NCBI GenBank assembly: GCA_040879025.1
Contig: JBBDLF010000037.1
Coordinates: forward strand, 62,001-126,000
Direction: 5' to 3'
DNA length: 64,000 nt
Source of the DNA: JBBDLF01 sp040879025
GTDB lineage: Bacteria > Pseudomonadota > Gammaproteobacteria > Pseudomonadales > Pseudohongiellaceae
A program made the translations under genes and the position numbers. Below are positions 34,460 through 43,777 of the stretch, one piece after another. The notes beneath the pieces are model-generated. The model saw only the letters and a list, made by a program, of their open reading frames with translations, was not told the origin of the DNA and ran no database searches. Every line of letters begins with the position of its first letter. Position 1 is the stretch's first letter.

Positions 34460-35509
34460 CTAGGCCGCGGTTCCATAACGCTTGTACATTTCTTCCAGAC
34501 TATAGACTTTCTTGATCCTGGATATCTGACCTGCTGTTCCAAAAGATTCCAGCCGTTCCTTCACGATGGATCGCATCGCGGTAATAGTGGGAATGAGGAA
34601 CTTTCTCGGGTCAAATTCGGATTTGTTCTCAGCGAGGAAGCGGCGTACCGCGCCGGTGGAAGCCAGTCTAAGATCAGTATCAATGTTGACCTTGCGGACG
34701 CCGTGCTTGATTCCTTCCTGAATTTCCTTAAGTGGCACGCCATAGGTTTCAGGTATTTCGCCACCGAACTCATTGATAACGGCCAGCCACTCCTGTGGCA
34801 CGGACGAAGAGCCGTGCATCACCAGATGAGTGTTCGGAATCCTGGCATGAATTTCCCGAATACGATCCATGGCAAGAATATCGCCGGTAGGCGGGCGGCT
34901 GAACTTGTAAGCACCGTGGCTGGTGCCAACGGCGATGGCGAGCGCGTCAACACCGGTGGCCTCGACAAAGTCTGACGCTTCCTGCGGGTCGGTGAGCAAC
35001 TGTTTCATCGACAATTTTCCTTCGGCTCCGACGCCATCCTCCGCTTCCGCCATGCCGGTTTCCAGTGACCCGAGACAGCCGATTTCTCCTTCCACGGACA
35101 CACCGCAAGCATGCGCCATTTCCACCGCCAGCCTGGTCACGCGCACATTGTAATCGAAATCCGCCGGCGTTTTACCATCTTCCTGCAGGGACCCGTCCAT
35201 CATGACGGAGGAAAAACCCAACTGTATGGAGCGTTGGCACACGGCAGGCGAAACGCCATGGTCCTGATGCATTACAACAGGTATGTGGGGGTATTCTTCA
35301 ATGGCACCCTGAATCAGATGCTTGAGAAAGTTGGAGCCCGCGTATTTTCTCGCGCCTGCCGAAGCTTGCAGTATCACCGGGCTGTTTACTTCATCGGCAG
35401 CCTCCATGATAGCCTTGATCTGCTCCAGATTATTGACGTTAAAGGCTGGTACACCGTAGTTGTGTTCGGCCGCGTGATCCAGCAATTGTCGCAAACTGAT
35501 TAACGCCAT
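34460..35509 (-). CDS. fba: Fructose-bisphosphate aldolase, class II, Calvin-cycle subtype
   Basis: 349 residues. Zinc enzyme; HQDHGVSP and HGSSSVPQEW provide metal and substrate ligands, and VNIDTDLRLA follows. Start ATG at 35507-35509, preceded by GAGGAC, gives MALISLRQLLDHAAEHNYGVPAFN; the longer open frame is unlikely. The length and the C-terminal region resemble the subtype found in autotrophs and many proteobacteria. It is the last of the tkt-epd-pgk-fba run, 67 bp after pgk. Confidence 0.95.
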   Translation of the reverse strand: MALISLRQLLDHAAEHNYGVPAFNVNNLEQIKAIMEAADEVNSPVILQASAGARKYAGSNFLKHLIQGAIEEYPHIPVVMHQDHGVSPAVCQRSIQLGFSSVMMDGSLQEDGKTPADFDYNVRVTRLAVEMAHACGVSVEGEIGCLGSLETGMAEAEDGVGAEGKLSMKQLLTDPQEASDFVEATGVDALAIAVGTSHGAYKFSRPPTGDILAMDRIREIHARIPNTHLVMHGSSSVPQEWLAVINEFGGEIPETYGVPLKEIQEGIKHGVRKVNIDTDLRLASTGAVRRFLAENKSEFDPRKFLIPTITAMRSIVKERLESFGTAGQISRIKKVYSLEEMYKRYGTAA

Positions 35510-35576
35510 GATGTGTCCTCTGTTGTTTTGACATACAGGTGGCGGAGCTCGTTTCCCCACCGGTCCAGCCTGTGTT

Positions 35577-36752
35577 TCAGGCTCTCGATTCCAGCGTTTT
35601 AACCGCAGGCAGCTCCTTGCCCTGTACGAACTCCAGAAATGCCCCGCCCCCGGTTGAGATGTAGGAAATATTATCAGATACACCAAACTTTTCGATGGCG
35701 GCGATGGTTTCGCCACCTCCGGCCAAAGAAAAGGCGCCGGATGCCGCGACAGCTTCGGCGACCGCCCGGGTACCTCCGGCAAACTGTTCATGTTCGAATA
35801 CGCCTACCGGTCCGTTCCAGACGATGGTCTTCATCTGTCCGATCAACTCGACAAGTTTTCCGGCCGTATCAGGCCCGATGTCCAGGATCATTTCGTCGTC
35901 GGCGACCTCGTCGACCGGCTTGGTAGTGGCCCGGGCCGACCCTGAAAATTCCCTCGCCACCACGACATCGCCGGGCAGCGGAACCTCGGTTTTTTTCATG
36001 ATGGCTTTTGCCGCGTCAAGCAGGTCCGGTTCGTACAACGACTTGCCCACATTGAATCCCGCGGCCGCGAGAAACGTATTGGCAATGCCCCCGCCCACGA
36101 TCAACCGGTCGACAATATCCGCCAGTCTCTCCAGGACCTGTAACTTGCTCGACACTTTGGCGCCGCCGACAATTGCCATCATCGGACGCTCAGGATTCTT
36201 TAATGAACGGTCCAGAGCGTCCAGTTCGCGAACCAGCAACGGCCCGGCACAGGCTGTTGGCGCCAGTTTGGCGACACCGTGAGTGCTGGCCTGAGCGCGG
36301 TGGGCGGTGCCGAACGCGTCCATGACGAAAATGTCGCATAGCGCCGCGTACTGCCTCGCCAGCGCGTCGTCATCAGACTTCTCGCCCTTGTTGACGCGCA
36401 CATTCTCCAGCATCACGATCTCGCCGACACCGGCGGCAGCCTGGTCCGGGTTGCGAATATAATCCCGAACCAGCCGTACCGGATGCCCGAGTAATCCCGC
36501 CAAACGTTCCGCCACCGGAGCCAGGGAAGCCTCCTCCTGCTCGTCGATGGGTTTGCCTTCTTCCGGCCGCCCCAGATGCGACATCACCATCACATGGGCA
36601 CCGCCGGTCAACGCCTGCTGAATGGTGGGTATTGCGGCGACAATGCGGTTGTCATTGGTCACACGCCCGCCCTCGATCGGCACGTTGAGGTCTTCACGTA
36701 TCAACACCCGTTTGTCGAGCAGGTCAAGATCGTCCATTTTTTTGATCGTCAT
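35577..36752 (-). CDS. pgk: Phosphoglycerate kinase
   Basis: 391 residues. LIREDLNVPIEGGRVTNDNRI, MSHLGRPEEG, KPIDEQEEASLAPVAERL, LENVRVNKGEK and GGGETIAAIEKFGV are the conserved segments for phosphoglycerate and nucleotide. The ATG at 36750-36752 is preceded by GGAG; an ATG at 36770 lacks a ribosome-binding site. It sits between epd (48 bp upstream) and fba. Confidence 0.97.
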   Translation of the reverse strand: MTIKKMDDLDLLDKRVLIREDLNVPIEGGRVTNDNRIVAAIPTIQQALTGGAHVMVMSHLGRPEEGKPIDEQEEASLAPVAERLAGLLGHPVRLVRDYIRNPDQAAAGVGEIVMLENVRVNKGEKSDDDALARQYAALCDIFVMDAFGTAHRAQASTHGVAKLAPTACAGPLLVRELDALDRSLKNPERPMMAIVGGAKVSSKLQVLERLADIVDRLIVGGGIANTFLAAAGFNVGKSLYEPDLLDAAKAIMKKTEVPLPGDVVVAREFSGSARATTKPVDEVADDEMILDIGPDTAGKLVELIGQMKTIVWNGPVGVFEHEQFAGGTRAVAEAVAASGAFSLAGGGETIAAIEKFGVSDNISYISTGGGAFLEFVQGKELPAVKTLESRA

Positions 36753-36800
36753 TTCCTGGGCTCCTTCCATGAGTCAAAGATAGGGATGATCATCATCGGA

Positions 36801-37862
36801 TCATCCGACTCCATCATCGAACTGTGTGTGGAGGTATTGTGCCACATCGAGCATACGGTTCGCATATGCCCATTCGTTGTCAAACCAGGTGAGCATCTTG
36901 AGCAGGTGCTTGCCGCTCACCCGGGTCTGGGTCAAATCAACGATGGCTGATCGTGGATCGTGATTAAAGTCGCAGGATGTCAGCGGTTCACTGGTGCAGC
37001 CGAGCACATTGAGCGGCAGCCGGCGGCTGGCGCTCATCATGGCTTCGTTCACTGCGGCGACCGTGCATTCACGGGACAGCACCACCGACAGATCAATGGC
37101 CGACACGTTGACAGTGGGAACCCGCATCGCCTGGGCTTCAAAACGGTCCTGCAGATGGGGCAGAATGCGGTAGATACCGCGCGCAAGCTCGGTATTCACG
37201 GGAATGATGGACTGCATTGCGCTGCGGGTTTTGCGCAGATCGTTGTGATGATACGCGTCGATAACCGGTTGGTCATTCATCGCGGAATGAATCGTGGTCA
37301 ATACCCCGTTTTCGATGCCGAAGCTCTCATCCAGGCAACGGATAACAGGCACGATACAGTTGGTGGTGCACGAGGCATTGGAAATTATGCGGTCGCCGGC
37401 TTTCAGTGTGTCGTGATTGACGCCGTACACGACGGTGGCGTCCACATCGTTTTCGGCCGGCTGGGAAAACAGCAGGCGTCCGGCACCGCTGTCGATATGC
37501 CCCGCCGCGGTGGCGCGGTCACTGAACGCGCCGCTGCACTCCATTACCAGGTCCACACCCAAGTCCCGCCAGGGTAGCTGCGAAGGCTGCAAGTGGTGAT
37601 AAACGGCCAGTACGTCACCGTCAACGATCAACTCGTCCGCGCCGTTCGGTTTATCACTGTCGCCCGCCACGCCATACGCCACGTTGCCAAGAAAGCGCCC
37701 ATGGGTGCTGTCGTAACGGGTAAGGTGGGCCAGAGTCACGGTGTCCGCGGGATCGTTAAGCGCGACAATCCGCAACTCGGGATAGTCCGTCGACTCGTAC
37801 AAGGCTCGCAACACACATCGCCCGATGCGGCCATAGCCATTGATTGCGATACGATATGCCAT
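36801..37862 (-). CDS. epd: Erythrose-4-phosphate dehydrogenase (GAPDH family)
   Basis: 353 residues. The Rossmann motif INGYGRIGRCVLRAL opens the protein, and the catalytic Cys165 lies in SNASCTTNC. The segment NDPADTVTLAHLTRYDSTHG is of the Epd type rather than the glycolytic GAPDH type. Epd forms 4-phosphoerythronate, the entry to pyridoxal phosphate synthesis. It is placed directly between tkt and pgk, as in E. coli (epd-pgk-fba). The ATG at 37860-37862 is chosen; the longer frame is not family-like. Some residual doubt with ordinary GAPDH remains. Confidence 0.85.
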   Translation of the reverse strand: MAYRIAINGYGRIGRCVLRALYESTDYPELRIVALNDPADTVTLAHLTRYDSTHGRFLGNVAYGVAGDSDKPNGADELIVDGDVLAVYHHLQPSQLPWRDLGVDLVMECSGAFSDRATAAGHIDSGAGRLLFSQPAENDVDATVVYGVNHDTLKAGDRIISNASCTTNCIVPVIRCLDESFGIENGVLTTIHSAMNDQPVIDAYHHNDLRKTRSAMQSIIPVNTELARGIYRILPHLQDRFEAQAMRVPTVNVSAIDLSVVLSRECTVAAVNEAMMSASRRLPLNVLGCTSEPLTSCDFNHDPRSAIVDLTQTRVSGKHLLKMLTWFDNEWAYANRMLDVAQYLHTQFDDGVG

Positions 37863-37917
37863 AGATGCCGGGTGCCTGACGGCGCCGGACGCTGCCGGGA
37901 ACCGTGCTGGTGACTGA

Positions 37918-39927
37918 TCAGGAATTTGCCAGAAGCGACCGGGCCTCGGCGATGACCCTGTCCGCGGTAAAACCAAAGGTTTCCATCAGCACCGCTCCGG
38001 GAGCCGATTCGCCAAACCGGTCCATGCCGATAACCCTGCCATCCAGGCCGACGAGGGTGCGCCAGTAATCGGAGATACCGGCTTCCACCGCGAGACGGTT
38101 GCGTACCGCGTTGGGCAATACCCGCTCGCGATAGGCTTCGTCCTGGGCGCGGAATGCATCAACTGACGGCATGGAGACCATTCTGGCCCTAACGCCCTCT
38201 CCCTGCAGCGCGGTGACCGCTCGCACACAGATATCCACCTCGGACCCCGTGCCGATAACGATCACTTCAGGCTCGCCATCACACTCGACCAGGGTATAGG
38301 CTCCGCGGACGATATTCCGCAGTTGTTCTTCGCTGCGCTGCTGATGGGGCACACCCTGCCGGGTAAATACCAGCGCAGTCGGCCCGTCGATACGCTGTAG
38401 TGCCGCTTTCCAGGCCACCGCCGTTTCGGTTGCGTCACAGGGTCGCCACACCGACATGCCGGGGGTGAGACGCAGATTGGCGAGCTGTTCTATGGGCTGG
38501 TGGGTAGGACCGTCTTCGCCCTGACCAATGGAATCGTGCGTATAAACAAGTATATTACGCTGCTTCATCAGTGCCGCCATGCGCACCGCGTTGCGCGCAT
38601 ATTCCATGAACACCAGGAAGGTGGCGCAATACGGAATCAGGCCGCCGTGCAGCGCAATGCCCGTGGAGATGGCCGTCATGCCAAATTCCCTGACACCGAA
38701 GTAAATATAGTTGCCATTGTCGTGTTCGTTTATCGGACGACTGCCGGACCACATCGACAGGTTGGATCCGGCCAGGTCTGCCGAACCGCCGATCAGTTCC
38801 GGTAACAGACTGCCGAATTCCTCGATGCATTTCTGCGACGCCTGGCGGGTGGCCATGGCTTTTGCTTCCTGCTGGCACTGTGCAATGTAGCGGTCGGCAC
38901 TGGCATTGAATTCTCCGTGCAATTCACCTTTGAAGCGCCTCACCAGTTCCATCGCCAGCACCGGGTGTTCTTCTTCATAGACAACGAGCTTCTCTTTCCA
39001 TCGGGTCTCGGCGGCGAACCCCTTCTCGGTGGCGTCCCACTGTTGACGGATTTCATCAGGCACTTCGAAAGGCGGATGATTCCAATCGAGTGTCTTGCGC
39101 GCTTCAGCGACTTCGTCATCGCCCAATGGCGCTCCATGTACTGACGCGCTGCCCTGCTTGTGCGGCGCACCATATCCGATCACGGTGCGGCAGCAGATCA
39201 GGGTGGGCTTGCCGGTTTCGGCGCGGGCTTGTTCAACCGCCAGAATAATCTGGTCAGCATCGTGACCATCGGCCTTGAGCACCTGCCACCCATAGGCCTC
39301 AAACCGGGCGGGTGTGTCATCGTTGAACCAGCCTCCCACCTCGCCATCGATGGAAATGCCGTTGTCGTCATAGAACACAATCAGCTTGCCCAGGCGCAGC
39401 GTACCAGCCAGGGAGCACACTTCATGGGATATGCCTTCCATCAGACAGCCGTCACCGGCAAACACATAAGTGTGGTGATCAATGATGTCGTGGCTCTTCC
39501 GATTGAATTGCGCCGCGAGGGTTTTCTCGGCGATGGCCATGCCAACGCCATTGGCCAGCCCCTGACCCAACGGGCCCGTGGTGGTCTCTACGCCGGGTGT
39601 GTGGCTGTGTTCAGGGTGTCCGGGGGTCTTTGAATTCAGTTGGCGAAAATTGCTGAGTTCGTCCATGGCGATGTCGTACCCGGTGAGGTGCAACAGGGAA
39701 TAGACAAGCATTGAGCCATGGCCGTTGGATAATATAAACCGGTCACGATTGAACCAGTTGGGATTGCCTGGGTTGTGACTGAGAAAGTCATTCCACAGCA
39801 CCTCTGCGATATCCGCCATGCCCATGGGTGCCCCAGGATGCCCGCTTTTGGCCTTTTGCACCGCATCCATACTCAAGGCGCGAATAGCATTGGCGCAATC
39901 TCTGCGGGACGCAAAACGGGTCGACAT
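37918..39927 (-). CDS. tkt: Transketolase
   Basis: 669 residues (E. coli TktA 663). Thiamine diphosphate motif GDGCLMEGISHEV and the transketolase segments SGHPGAPMGMADI, FRLTPGM-like region LRLTPGMSVWRPCD, and GVREFGMTAI are present. The ATG at 39925-39927 has CAGGAG nine bases before it. It is the first gene of the carbon run tkt-epd-pgk-fba. About 114 bp upstream lies the 30-bp palindrome shared with the divergent ArsR-methyltransferase gene. Confidence 0.96.
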   Translation of the reverse strand: MSTRFASRRDCANAIRALSMDAVQKAKSGHPGAPMGMADIAEVLWNDFLSHNPGNPNWFNRDRFILSNGHGSMLVYSLLHLTGYDIAMDELSNFRQLNSKTPGHPEHSHTPGVETTTGPLGQGLANGVGMAIAEKTLAAQFNRKSHDIIDHHTYVFAGDGCLMEGISHEVCSLAGTLRLGKLIVFYDDNGISIDGEVGGWFNDDTPARFEAYGWQVLKADGHDADQIILAVEQARAETGKPTLICCRTVIGYGAPHKQGSASVHGAPLGDDEVAEARKTLDWNHPPFEVPDEIRQQWDATEKGFAAETRWKEKLVVYEEEHPVLAMELVRRFKGELHGEFNASADRYIAQCQQEAKAMATRQASQKCIEEFGSLLPELIGGSADLAGSNLSMWSGSRPINEHDNGNYIYFGVREFGMTAISTGIALHGGLIPYCATFLVFMEYARNAVRMAALMKQRNILVYTHDSIGQGEDGPTHQPIEQLANLRLTPGMSVWRPCDATETAVAWKAALQRIDGPTALVFTRQGVPHQQRSEEQLRNIVRGAYTLVECDGEPEVIVIGTGSEVDICVRAVTALQGEGVRARMVSMPSVDAFRAQDEAYRERVLPNAVRNRLAVEAGISDYWRTLVGLDGRVIGMDRFGESAPGAVLMETFGFTADRVIAEARSLLANS

Positions 39928-40040
39928 ACCGTGGGGACTCCTGTGGAAATCAGATCGGCGGATTTTCAAAGGCGGGTATTTTCCCGCACCTTGGCCGAAT
40001 ATGCTACAACGCGCGCCTTTTTCTTTGCTCATGTAGAATG

Positions 40041-40070
40041 AATCTATATCAATAATTATTGATATAGATT
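40041..40070. promoter_or_regulatory. 30-bp perfect palindromic operator between tkt and the SAM-cycle genes
   Basis: AATCTATATCAATAA is followed at once by its exact reverse complement. It is A/T-rich in a G/C-rich region. It lies 87 bp before the ArsR-methyltransferase gene and 114 bp before tkt. ATATCAA...TTGATAT cores of this kind are expected of ArsR-type SahR regulators of the SAM cycle. Binding is inferred, not shown. Confidence 0.75.
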
Positions 40071-40156
40071 TGCCACTGCCGTCGATTGCTGTTACCTTAC
40101 ACGCGCTTGGGCGCGGAACGCGCGCGGCTGCAACATGATTATGGTGGCAGGACCCG

Positions 40157-41164
40157 ATGAATATCAGTAAGCTCAAGGCCCGGCAGTTGCCGGTGCTTGA
40201 CAATCCCGAGGTATTGACCTTGCTATGCAAGGCGCTGGCGGACAGCCTGCGCCTGGAAATTCTGCGGCTGCTGCGAAACGAATCGTTCGGCGTGATGGAA
40301 ATATGCCATATCCTCGACATCCGTCAGTCGGCTCTGAGCCATCATCTCAAGATTCTTGCCACCGCCGGACTGGTGTCCACGCGACGTGAAGGCAATTCCA
40401 TTTTCTATCGCCGGCCGCTGCTGACCGACGACGATTCGCTGAAGCAGTTCAAGCAGCAGGTATTTGAAACCGTTGATCGTCTGCCGCTCGGCACGAGAGT
40501 GTTGCAGCAGATGAAGGTGATTCAACGGGAACGCTCGCAACTCTCTCTCGATTTCTTCAACCGCAACGCTGACAAGTTCAGAGAGAAGCAGGGCCTTGTA
40601 ACCGAGTATTCGCAATATGCAGGCAGCCTGCAGGATCTGATCGGCGGCCTGGGTCTCGCTGACGAGTCGTCCGTACTGGAAGTGGGCCCCGGTGAAGGCG
40701 AATTGCTGCTGCGGCTGGCGCAGTCCTTCAGAAAGCTTATCGCGCTGGACAATTCCAGCGAAATGCTGGAGCGGGCGCGGGGCACCATCCGCGGTGCGAA
40801 ACTGAATCATGTGCGGTTTATTCATGGCGACACCCGAACCGCAATCCGGCAGGGAGTTCAAAGTGATCTGATTGTCTTTAATATGGTGCTGCATCATATT
40901 TCATCACCGGCGAAGACGTTTCGTGACGCTGCGGCCATCCTCAACCCCGGTGGCTGCCTGTTGCTGGTGGATCTGCGCAGTCATGATCAAGACTGGGTGC
41001 GCGAGGCCTGCGGCGATTTATGGCTTGGATTTGAAGCCGGCGACCTGAGCGCCTGGGCCGAAAAGGCGGGGCTGGCCGAAGGTGAAAGCTTGTACCTGGG
41101 GCTGCGTAACGGATTTCAGATTCAAATGCGGGTTTTTATCAAAACTGAATCGCGCAAGCGATGA
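40157..41164 (+). CDS. ArsR-family regulator fused to a SAM-dependent methyltransferase
   Basis: 335 residues. The ArsR winged helix (about 18-90) contains MEICHILDIRQSALSHHLKIL; no cysteine metal-binding motif is evident. A class I methyltransferase domain (about 125-330) has EVGPGEGE (175-182), IALDNSSEM and DLIVFNMVLHH. Because metK, ahcY and metF follow directly, it probably senses S-adenosyl compounds and controls the cycle, similar in logic to SahR. The gene is 23 bp upstream of metK, hence the same operon. Whether the methyltransferase domain is active or just a ligand sensor is not known. Confidence 0.85.
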   Translation: MNISKLKARQLPVLDNPEVLTLLCKALADSLRLEILRLLRNESFGVMEICHILDIRQSALSHHLKILATAGLVSTRREGNSIFYRRPLLTDDDSLKQFKQQVFETVDRLPLGTRVLQQMKVIQRERSQLSLDFFNRNADKFREKQGLVTEYSQYAGSLQDLIGGLGLADESSVLEVGPGEGELLLRLAQSFRKLIALDNSSEMLERARGTIRGAKLNHVRFIHGDTRTAIRQGVQSDLIVFNMVLHHISSPAKTFRDAAAILNPGGCLLLVDLRSHDQDWVREACGDLWLGFEAGDLSAWAEKAGLAEGESLYLGLRNGFQIQMRVFIKTESRKR

Positions 41165-41187
41165 GTCAATACACAAGAAGGTGAACT

Positions 41188-42348
41188 ATGGCGGAATCAA
41201 CACTATTTACTTCGGAATCGGTTTCTGAAGGACATCCCGACAAGATGGCGGACCAGATTTCCGACGCGGTGCTCGACGCACTGCTGAAGGAGGACCCCGC
41301 TGCCCGGGTTGCCTGCGAAACCATGATAAAAACCGGCATGGTTATCGTCGCGGGTGAAATCACCACCGATGCCTATGTGGACATTGAAGAACTGGTGCGT
41401 AAAACGGTTTACGATATTGGTTACAACCACTCTGAAAGCGGTTTCGACAGCCGCACCTGCGCGGTACTGAATGCGATTGGCAAGCAATCGCCGGACATCG
41501 CGATGGGCGTGGACGAAACGGCTGACCATGAACAGGGCGCCGGGGACCAGGGTCTGATGTTTGGTTATGCGACCAACGAGACCGATGTGCTAATGCCGGC
41601 ACCGATCACCTTTTCCCATCGACTGGTGAAGCGGCAGTCGGAAGTGCGCAAGAACGGAACCCTGCCGTGGCTGGAACCCGATGCCAAGAGCCAGCTCACG
41701 TTCCGTTATGAAAACGGCAAGCCGGTTGGCATCGAAGCGGTCGTGCTGTCCACCCAGCATCGGGAAGACGTCAGCCAGAAGCAGTTGCAGGAAGCCGTGA
41801 TGGAGGTGATTATTCAGCCGGTGCTGCCCACGGAATGGATCAACGACCGGACGAAGTACTTCATCAATCCAACCGGCCGTTTCGTTATCGGCGGTCCCAA
41901 CGGCGACTGCGGCCTCACTGGTCGCAAGATTATCGTCGACACCTACGGCGGCATGGCGCGCCATGGCGGCGGCGCGTTTTCGGGCAAGGATCCGTCCAAG
42001 GTGGACCGGTCCGCCGCTTATGTCGCCCGGTATGTGGCCAAGAACATTGTTGCCGCGGGAATCGCCGACCGCTGCGAGTTACAGCTTTCCTACGCCATCG
42101 GCGTGGCGGAACCCACCTCGATCAGCGTGGATTGTTTCGGCACCGGCAAGATTTCGGAGAAGCGCATCGTTGATCTGGTCAGGGAACATTTCATACTGCG
42201 ACCCAAAGGCCTGATTGAAATGCTGAACCTGATACGGCCGATTTATCAGGCCACGGCGGCTTATGGGCACTTTGGCCGCGAAGAAGAGGATTTCACCTGG
42301 GAGAAAACAGACAAAGCGGCTGCATTGAAAGATGCCGCGGGAGTTTAA
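41188..42348 (+). CDS. metK: S-adenosylmethionine synthetase
   Basis: 386 residues. SEGHPDKMADQISDAVLDA, GAGDQGLMFGYA and GGAFSGKDPSKVDRSAAY bind ATP and metals. It makes SAM from methionine and ATP. It is second in the regulator-metK-ahcY-metF run; the start ATG is preceded by AAGGTG. The 3' TAA is 3 bp before the ahcY ATG. Confidence 0.97.
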   Translation: MAESTLFTSESVSEGHPDKMADQISDAVLDALLKEDPAARVACETMIKTGMVIVAGEITTDAYVDIEELVRKTVYDIGYNHSESGFDSRTCAVLNAIGKQSPDIAMGVDETADHEQGAGDQGLMFGYATNETDVLMPAPITFSHRLVKRQSEVRKNGTLPWLEPDAKSQLTFRYENGKPVGIEAVVLSTQHREDVSQKQLQEAVMEVIIQPVLPTEWINDRTKYFINPTGRFVIGGPNGDCGLTGRKIIVDTYGGMARHGGGAFSGKDPSKVDRSAAYVARYVAKNIVAAGIADRCELQLSYAIGVAEPTSISVDCFGTGKISEKRIVDLVREHFILRPKGLIEMLNLIRPIYQATAAYGHFGREEEDFTWEKTDKAAALKDAAGV

Positions 42349-42351
42349 TTG

Positions 42352-43767
42352 ATGACAACAGCTACACAGCAAGCACAAAACGCACAGCAGACCACGCACG
42401 ACTACAAGGTCGCTGATATATCCCTTGCCGATTACGGGCGCAAGGAAGTGACCCTGGCCGAAGCGGAAATGCCGGCCCTGATGTCTCTGCGAACCAAATA
42501 TTCCAAAAGCAGGCCACTGGCCGGGGCGAAGATTCTCGGCTGTATTCACATGACTGTGCAAACCGCGGTACTGATAGAAACGCTGGTGGAACTCGGCGCG
42601 GAGGTGCGCTGGTCGTCCTGCAATATCTTTTCCACGCAGGACCATGCCGCCGCCTGTGTCGCGGCATCCGGTGTCGCTGTCTACGCCTGGAAAGGGCAGA
42701 CGGTAGAGGAGGGCGATTGGTGTATTGAGCAGACCATTCTCAAGGACGGCAAACCCTGGGACGCCAATATGATTCTGGATGACGGCGGCGATCTCACCGC
42801 CATGGTGCACGACAAGTACCCACAGATGCTGGATCACATTCACGGCATAACCGAAGAGACCACTACCGGCGTTCACCGCCTGCTGGAAATGATGGCGGCC
42901 GGCACCTTGAAAGTGCCCGCCATCAATGTGAACGATGCCGTGACCAAATCGAAAAACGACAACAAGTACGGTTGCCGTCACAGCCTCAACGATGGCATCA
43001 AGCGCGCCACGGACATGTTGCTGGCCGGCAAGCACGCTATGGTGGTCGGCTACGGTGATGTTGGCAAGGGCTCAGCCCAAAGTCTGCGTCAGGAAGGCAT
43101 GATTGTAAAAATCGCCGAGATTGATCCCATCTGCGCGATGCAGGCCTGCATGGACGGCTTTGAAGTGGTTTCGCCCTATATCGACGGAATCAAGACTGAG
43201 TCTGTCGATTGCATCAACAGGGCGTTGATGGCCAAAATTGACCTGATTGTAACCAGCACCGGCAATATTGATGTCTGCGACCGCTTTATGCTGCAGACCA
43301 TCAAGTCGGGCGCCGTTGTCTGTAATATTGGTCATTTTGACAATGAGATCGATACCCGGTTTATGCGCGATAACTGGACCTGGGAATCCATCAAGCCCCA
43401 GGTGGATAAAATCTATCGCGGCAATCCGGAGACCGAAAAAAGCGACTACCTGATACTGCTGTCCGAGGGCCGTCTGGTTAACCTGGGCAACGCCACCGGG
43501 CATCCCTCAAGGGTGATGGATGGCTCTTTTGCCAATCAGGTGCTGGCGCAGATGCATCTGTTTGAAAAGGCCTTTGCTTCGCAGCCGGATGACGTGAGGA
43601 ATGGAAACGTCACCGTGGAGGTGTTACCCAAACATCTCGATGAGGAAGTGGCTGCCTTGATGGTTGGCGGTTTCGGAGGCGTGCTGACCCGGCTGACCGA
43701 AGCACAGGCGCGTTATATTAATGTGCCGGTGACGGGTCCGTACAAGACCGACAGTTACAAATACTAG
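42352..43767 (+). CDS. ahcY: S-adenosylhomocysteine hydrolase
   Basis: 471 residues. NAD-binding motif GYGDVGKGSAQSL, substrate segments LGCIHMTVQTAVLIETL, VNDAVTKSKNDNKYGCRHS and the C-terminal KTDSYKY are diagnostic. It splits SAH to adenosine and homocysteine, relieving SAM-methyltransferase inhibition. The ATG at 42352 follows a TTG at 42349; the ATG has GGGAG upstream and is preferred. Together with metK and metF it completes the activated-methyl cycle apart from methionine synthase. Confidence 0.97.
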   Translation: MTTATQQAQNAQQTTHDYKVADISLADYGRKEVTLAEAEMPALMSLRTKYSKSRPLAGAKILGCIHMTVQTAVLIETLVELGAEVRWSSCNIFSTQDHAAACVAASGVAVYAWKGQTVEEGDWCIEQTILKDGKPWDANMILDDGGDLTAMVHDKYPQMLDHIHGITEETTTGVHRLLEMMAAGTLKVPAINVNDAVTKSKNDNKYGCRHSLNDGIKRATDMLLAGKHAMVVGYGDVGKGSAQSLRQEGMIVKIAEIDPICAMQACMDGFEVVSPYIDGIKTESVDCINRALMAKIDLIVTSTGNIDVCDRFMLQTIKSGAVVCNIGHFDNEIDTRFMRDNWTWESIKPQVDKIYRGNPETEKSDYLILLSEGRLVNLGNATGHPSRVMDGSFANQVLAQMHLFEKAFASQPDDVRNGNVTVEVLPKHLDEEVAALMVGGFGGVLTRLTEAQARYINVPVTGPYKTDSYKY

Positions 43768-43777
43768 GATTGGTTTC

